17,371 bases of DNA, taken from NCBI GenBank assembly GCA_035701825.1, contig DASSRK010000094.1:1-17371 (forward strand). Direction: 5' to 3'. Positions 15,013 through 17,371 of this stretch are shown here, piece by piece. Every line of letters starts with the position of its first letter. Positions within the stretch are counted from its first letter, which is position 1. The notes beneath the pieces are model-generated. The model saw only the letters and a program-made list of their open reading frames with translations, searched no databases and had not been told where the DNA came from. A program made the translations under genes and the position numbers. The DNA is from CADEED01 sp035701825. GTDB taxonomy: Bacteria > Pseudomonadota > Gammaproteobacteria > Steroidobacterales > Steroidobacteraceae.

Positions 15013-17087
15013 TACAACAAGGGCACCAGCAGCAGGGCGACGATGTTGATGATCTTGATCAGCGGGTTGATCGCGGGGCCGGCGGTGTCCTTGTAGGGAT
15101 CGCCGACGGTGTCGCCGGTCACCGAGGCCTTGTGCGCTTCGGAGCCCTTGCCGCCGAAGTTGCCTTCCTCGATGTATTTCTTCGCGTTGTCCCAGGCACC
15201 GCCGCCGGTGCACATGGAGATCGCGACGAACAATCCCGTGACGATGGTGCCGATCAGCAACCCGCCCAGCGCGCGGATGCCGGCGCCCGGGCCCATCAGC
15301 CAGTTCATCGCGAAGGCGATGATCACCGGGATGAGGATGGGCAGCAGCGACGGGACGATCATCTCCTTGATCGCGGCGCGCGTCAGCAGGTCGACCGCGG
15401 TGCCGTACTCCGGCTTGGCGCTGCCGTCCATGATGCCCTTGATCTCGCGGAACTGGCGGCGCACCTCGGTGACCACCGAGCCCGCGGCGCGGCCCACGGC
15501 TTCCATCGCCATGGCGCCGAATAGATAGGGCACCAGGCCGCCGACGAACAGGCCGATGATCACGGCCGGGTCGGACAGCGAGAACTGCACCATGTCGCGG
15601 CCCGTGGCCAGCAGGTGGGTCTCGAGGTTGTGCGTGTAGTCGGCGAACAGCACCAGCGCGGCGAGGCCGGCCGAGCCGATCGCGTAACCCTTGGTCACGG
15701 CCTTGGTGGTGTTGCCCACCGCATCGAGCGGATCGGTGATGTTGCGCACCTTCTTGTCGAGGCCCGACATCTCGGCGATGCCGCCGGCGTTGTCGGTGAT
15801 CGGGCCGTAGGCGTCGAGCGCCACGATCATGCCGGTCAGCGACAGCATCGAGGTCGCGGCGATGGCGATGCCATACAGGCCGCCGAGCTTGTACGCGCCG
15901 AAGATCGCGAGGCAGATCGCGATCACCGGCAGCGCGGTCGACTTCATCGATACGCCGAGGCCCGCAATGATGTTGGTGGCGTGGCCGGTCTGCGAAGCCG
16001 CCGCGGTCTTCTGCACCGGCGAGTACTCGGTCGCGGTGTAGTACTCGGTGATCACGATCATCGCGGCGGTGAGCGCGAGGCCGATGAGCGAGCAATAGAA
16101 CATGTGGCGCGACAGGCTCGGCGCCTCGGCGGTGTTCGCCACCAGCTGCTGGGTGATGAACCAGAAGGCGACCGCGGAGATCACGCCCGCCACGATCACG
16201 CCCTTGTACAGCGCGTTCATGATCTTGCCGCCGTCCGAGACCTTCACGAAGAAGGTGCCGACGATGGACGCGACGATCGAGGCCGCGCCGATGGCGAGCG
16301 GGTACAGCACCGCGTTCACGCCCATGCCGGACATCATCAGGCCGCCCAAGAGCATCGTCGCGACCAGCGTCACCGCGTAGGTCTCGAACAGGTCGGCCGC
16401 CATGCCGGCGCAGTCGCCGACGTTGTCACCGACGTTGTCGGCGATGACCGCCGGGTTGCGCGGGTCGTCCTCGGGGATACCGGCTTCGACTTTTCCGACC
16501 AGGTCGGCACCGACGTCGGCGCCCTTGGTGAAGATGCCGCCGCCGAGGCGCGCGAAGATGGAAATCAACGAGCCGCCGAAGGCCAGGCCCACCAGCGAGT
16601 GCAGCGCGATGTCCGCCTTCTCGGGCGGCAGCAGGTGCGACAGCACCGTGTAGTAACCGGCCACGCCTAACAACCCGAGCCCGACCACCAGCATGCCGGT
16701 GATCGCGCCGCCCTTGAACGCGACCTGCAGCGCGGCGTTGAGCCCGGTGTTGGCCGCCTCGGCGGTGCGCACGTTGGCGCGCACCGAGATGTTCATGCCG
16801 ATGTAGCCGGCGAGTCCCGAGAGGATCGCGCCGACCGCGAAGCCGCCCGCGGTGTACCAGTCGAGCGCGAGTCCCAGCACCACGAACAGCACCACGCCCA
16901 CGACGGAGATGGTGGTGTACTGGCGATTGAGGTACGCCTTCGCACCGGCCTGGATGGCTGCCGCGATGTCCTGCATGCGGGCGTTACCCGCCGGAAGCTT
17001 GAGGATGGCCATCATCGAAAACACGCCGTACAAAACGGCGATCACGCCGGCGCCAATCGCCAGCCACAGCCACGTCGTGGCAGTCAT
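15012..17087 (-). CDS. hppA: K+-insensitive H+-translocating membrane pyrophosphatase
   Basis: A 691-residue membrane-bound pyrophosphatase that couples PPi hydrolysis to proton export, with about 16 transmembrane helices. The PPi/Mg-binding loop is KGADVGADLVGKVEAGIPED (Asp191, Asp195 within it), followed by NPAVIADNVGDNVGDCAGMA; the C-terminal loop has GDTVGDPYKDTAGPAINPLIK. The subclass signature is clear: GNTTKAVTKGYAIGSA has Lys462 and Thr465 where K+-dependent enzymes have Ala and Gly/Ala. It is therefore predicted to be K+-independent and proton-pumping. The ATG has AGGAG 7 bases upstream. It is transcribed alone from a promoter at 17169-17197 and ends in two hairpins. It probably reclaims energy from biosynthetic pyrophosphate under energy limitation. 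Confidence 0.97.
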   Translation of the reverse strand: MTATTWLWLAIGAGVIAVLYGVFSMMAILKLPAGNARMQDIAAAIQAGAKAYLNRQYTTISVVGVVLFVVLGLALDWYTAGGFAVGAILSGLAGYIGMNISVRANVRTAEAANTGLNAALQVAFKGGAITGMLVVGLGLLGVAGYYTVLSHLLPPEKADIALHSLVGLAFGGSLISIFARLGGGIFTKGADVGADLVGKVEAGIPEDDPRNPAVIADNVGDNVGDCAGMAADLFETYAVTLVATMLLGGLMMSGMGVNAVLYPLAIGAASIVASIVGTFFVKVSDGGKIMNALYKGVIVAGVISAVAFWFITQQLVANTAEAPSLSRHMFYCSLIGLALTAAMIVITEYYTATEYSPVQKTAAASQTGHATNIIAGLGVSMKSTALPVIAICLAIFGAYKLGGLYGIAIAATSMLSLTGMIVALDAYGPITDNAGGIAEMSGLDKKVRNITDPLDAVGNTTKAVTKGYAIGSAGLAALVLFADYTHNLETHLLATGRDMVQFSLSDPAVIIGLFVGGLVPYLFGAMAMEAVGRAAGSVVTEVRRQFREIKGIMDGSAKPEYGTAVDLLTRAAIKEMIVPSLLPILIPVIIAFAMNWLMGPGAGIRALGGLLIGTIVTGLFVAISMCTGGGAWDNAKKYIEEGNFGGKGSEAHKASVTGDTVGDPYKDTAGPAINPLIKIINIVALLLVPLL

Positions 17088-17371
17088 GCAGAACTCCTGT
17101 CGGGAATCAGCTACTTAGTTGTTTGGGACGGGCGTCCGCCAGGGGCCGGGGCCCGTAAAAGGGGGCGCACTATAACAACGTGGGACGACCCGGCCAACCG
17201 CAAGTCGGGCATGACAGCGTGAGACATCGCCGCCGTGCGAGAAAGCCTTCGCTCGCCGGGGACCTGGCGGGCCCGTGACCCCGTGCCGGGCTGCTGTTGC
17301 CACGGTCCGCGGCGGATTCGGAAAGAAGTCCCCGACAGCACCGGGTCGCGGGCCACCGTGCCGATTCGGGC
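17088..17371. other. hppA upstream region; remainder to the right edge shows no gene
   Basis: Apart from the hppA promoter and its roughly 75-base leader, I find no supported gene here. Short open frames on the minus strand (for example 17111-17356) are Arg/Pro-rich, overlap the promoter and lack family features. The leader is very GC-rich around 17128-17160 and could fold strongly, but I recognise no riboswitch. Confidence 0.4.
17169..17197 (-). promoter_or_regulatory. Putative sigma-70 promoter of hppA
   Basis: On the minus strand, -35 TTGGCC (17192-17197), a 17-base spacer and -10 TATAGT (17169-17174). Transcription would start near 17162, giving a leader of about 75 bases. The -10 matches consensus at five of six positions and the spacing is optimal. 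The assignment is from pattern only. Confidence 0.55.

Noticed and set aside
14590..16095. A 501-codon minus-strand frame spanning the hppA 3' end and msrB
   Set aside because: It is out of frame with both hppA and msrB, which have full motif sets, and it crosses a strong terminator.

Overview
The window (about 17.4 kb, very GC-rich) looks like ordinary chromosome of a gammaproteobacterium. The best clue is the block PCMT-like methyltransferase, rhodanese, tolC, waaA, an arrangement I know from gammaproteobacteria of the Xanthomonadales/Nevskiales/Steroidobacteraceae type. This placement is inferred from gene content; there is no rRNA here. I see no tRNA, rRNA, CRISPR array, transposase, integrase or phage gene, and codon usage looks even throughout.

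Region 1 (1-4488) is mainly lipopolysaccharide inner core. On the minus strand, a family 9 glycosyltransferase (heptosyltransferase-like) overlaps a DUF6165 gene by ATGA. A Tat-exported M24 metallopeptidase follows and is cut by the left edge. Diverging on the plus strand are a Kdo kinase (kdkA) and the Kdo transferase (waaA), 7 bp apart. The divergent starts are only 9 bp apart. Region 2 (4492-7044, minus) is the run PCMT-like methyltransferase, rhodanese, tolC. tolC has its own A+T-rich promoter region, and its stop lies 3 bp from the convergent waaA stop. Region 3 (7259-9628, plus) is a membrane-anchored PAS-PAS-GGDEF-EAL protein for cyclic di-GMP turnover with both catalytic domains apparently intact.

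Region 4 (9931-11135, plus) is a VOC-fold protein translationally coupled to a class I SAM methyltransferase. Region 5 (11155-13716, minus) is a possible doxX, regulator, cupin operon. The regulator has the AAA+ core of a sigma-54 activator but lacks the GAFTGA loop. Region 6 (14062-17087) holds an unrecognised 121-residue protein, convergent msrB, and hppA, a K+-insensitive H+-pumping pyrophosphatase with a good promoter and intrinsic terminator. The new 121-residue gene and hppA are each followed directly by a copy of the same 28-bp hairpin-forming sequence. The two copies are inverted relative to each other and flank msrB.

I found no clearly novel multi-gene system. The points most worth a second look are the GAFTGA-less regulator and its cluster, the 28-bp hairpin repeat pair, the tolC promoter architecture, and the KdkA/WaaA pairing as a predictor of inner-core structure.
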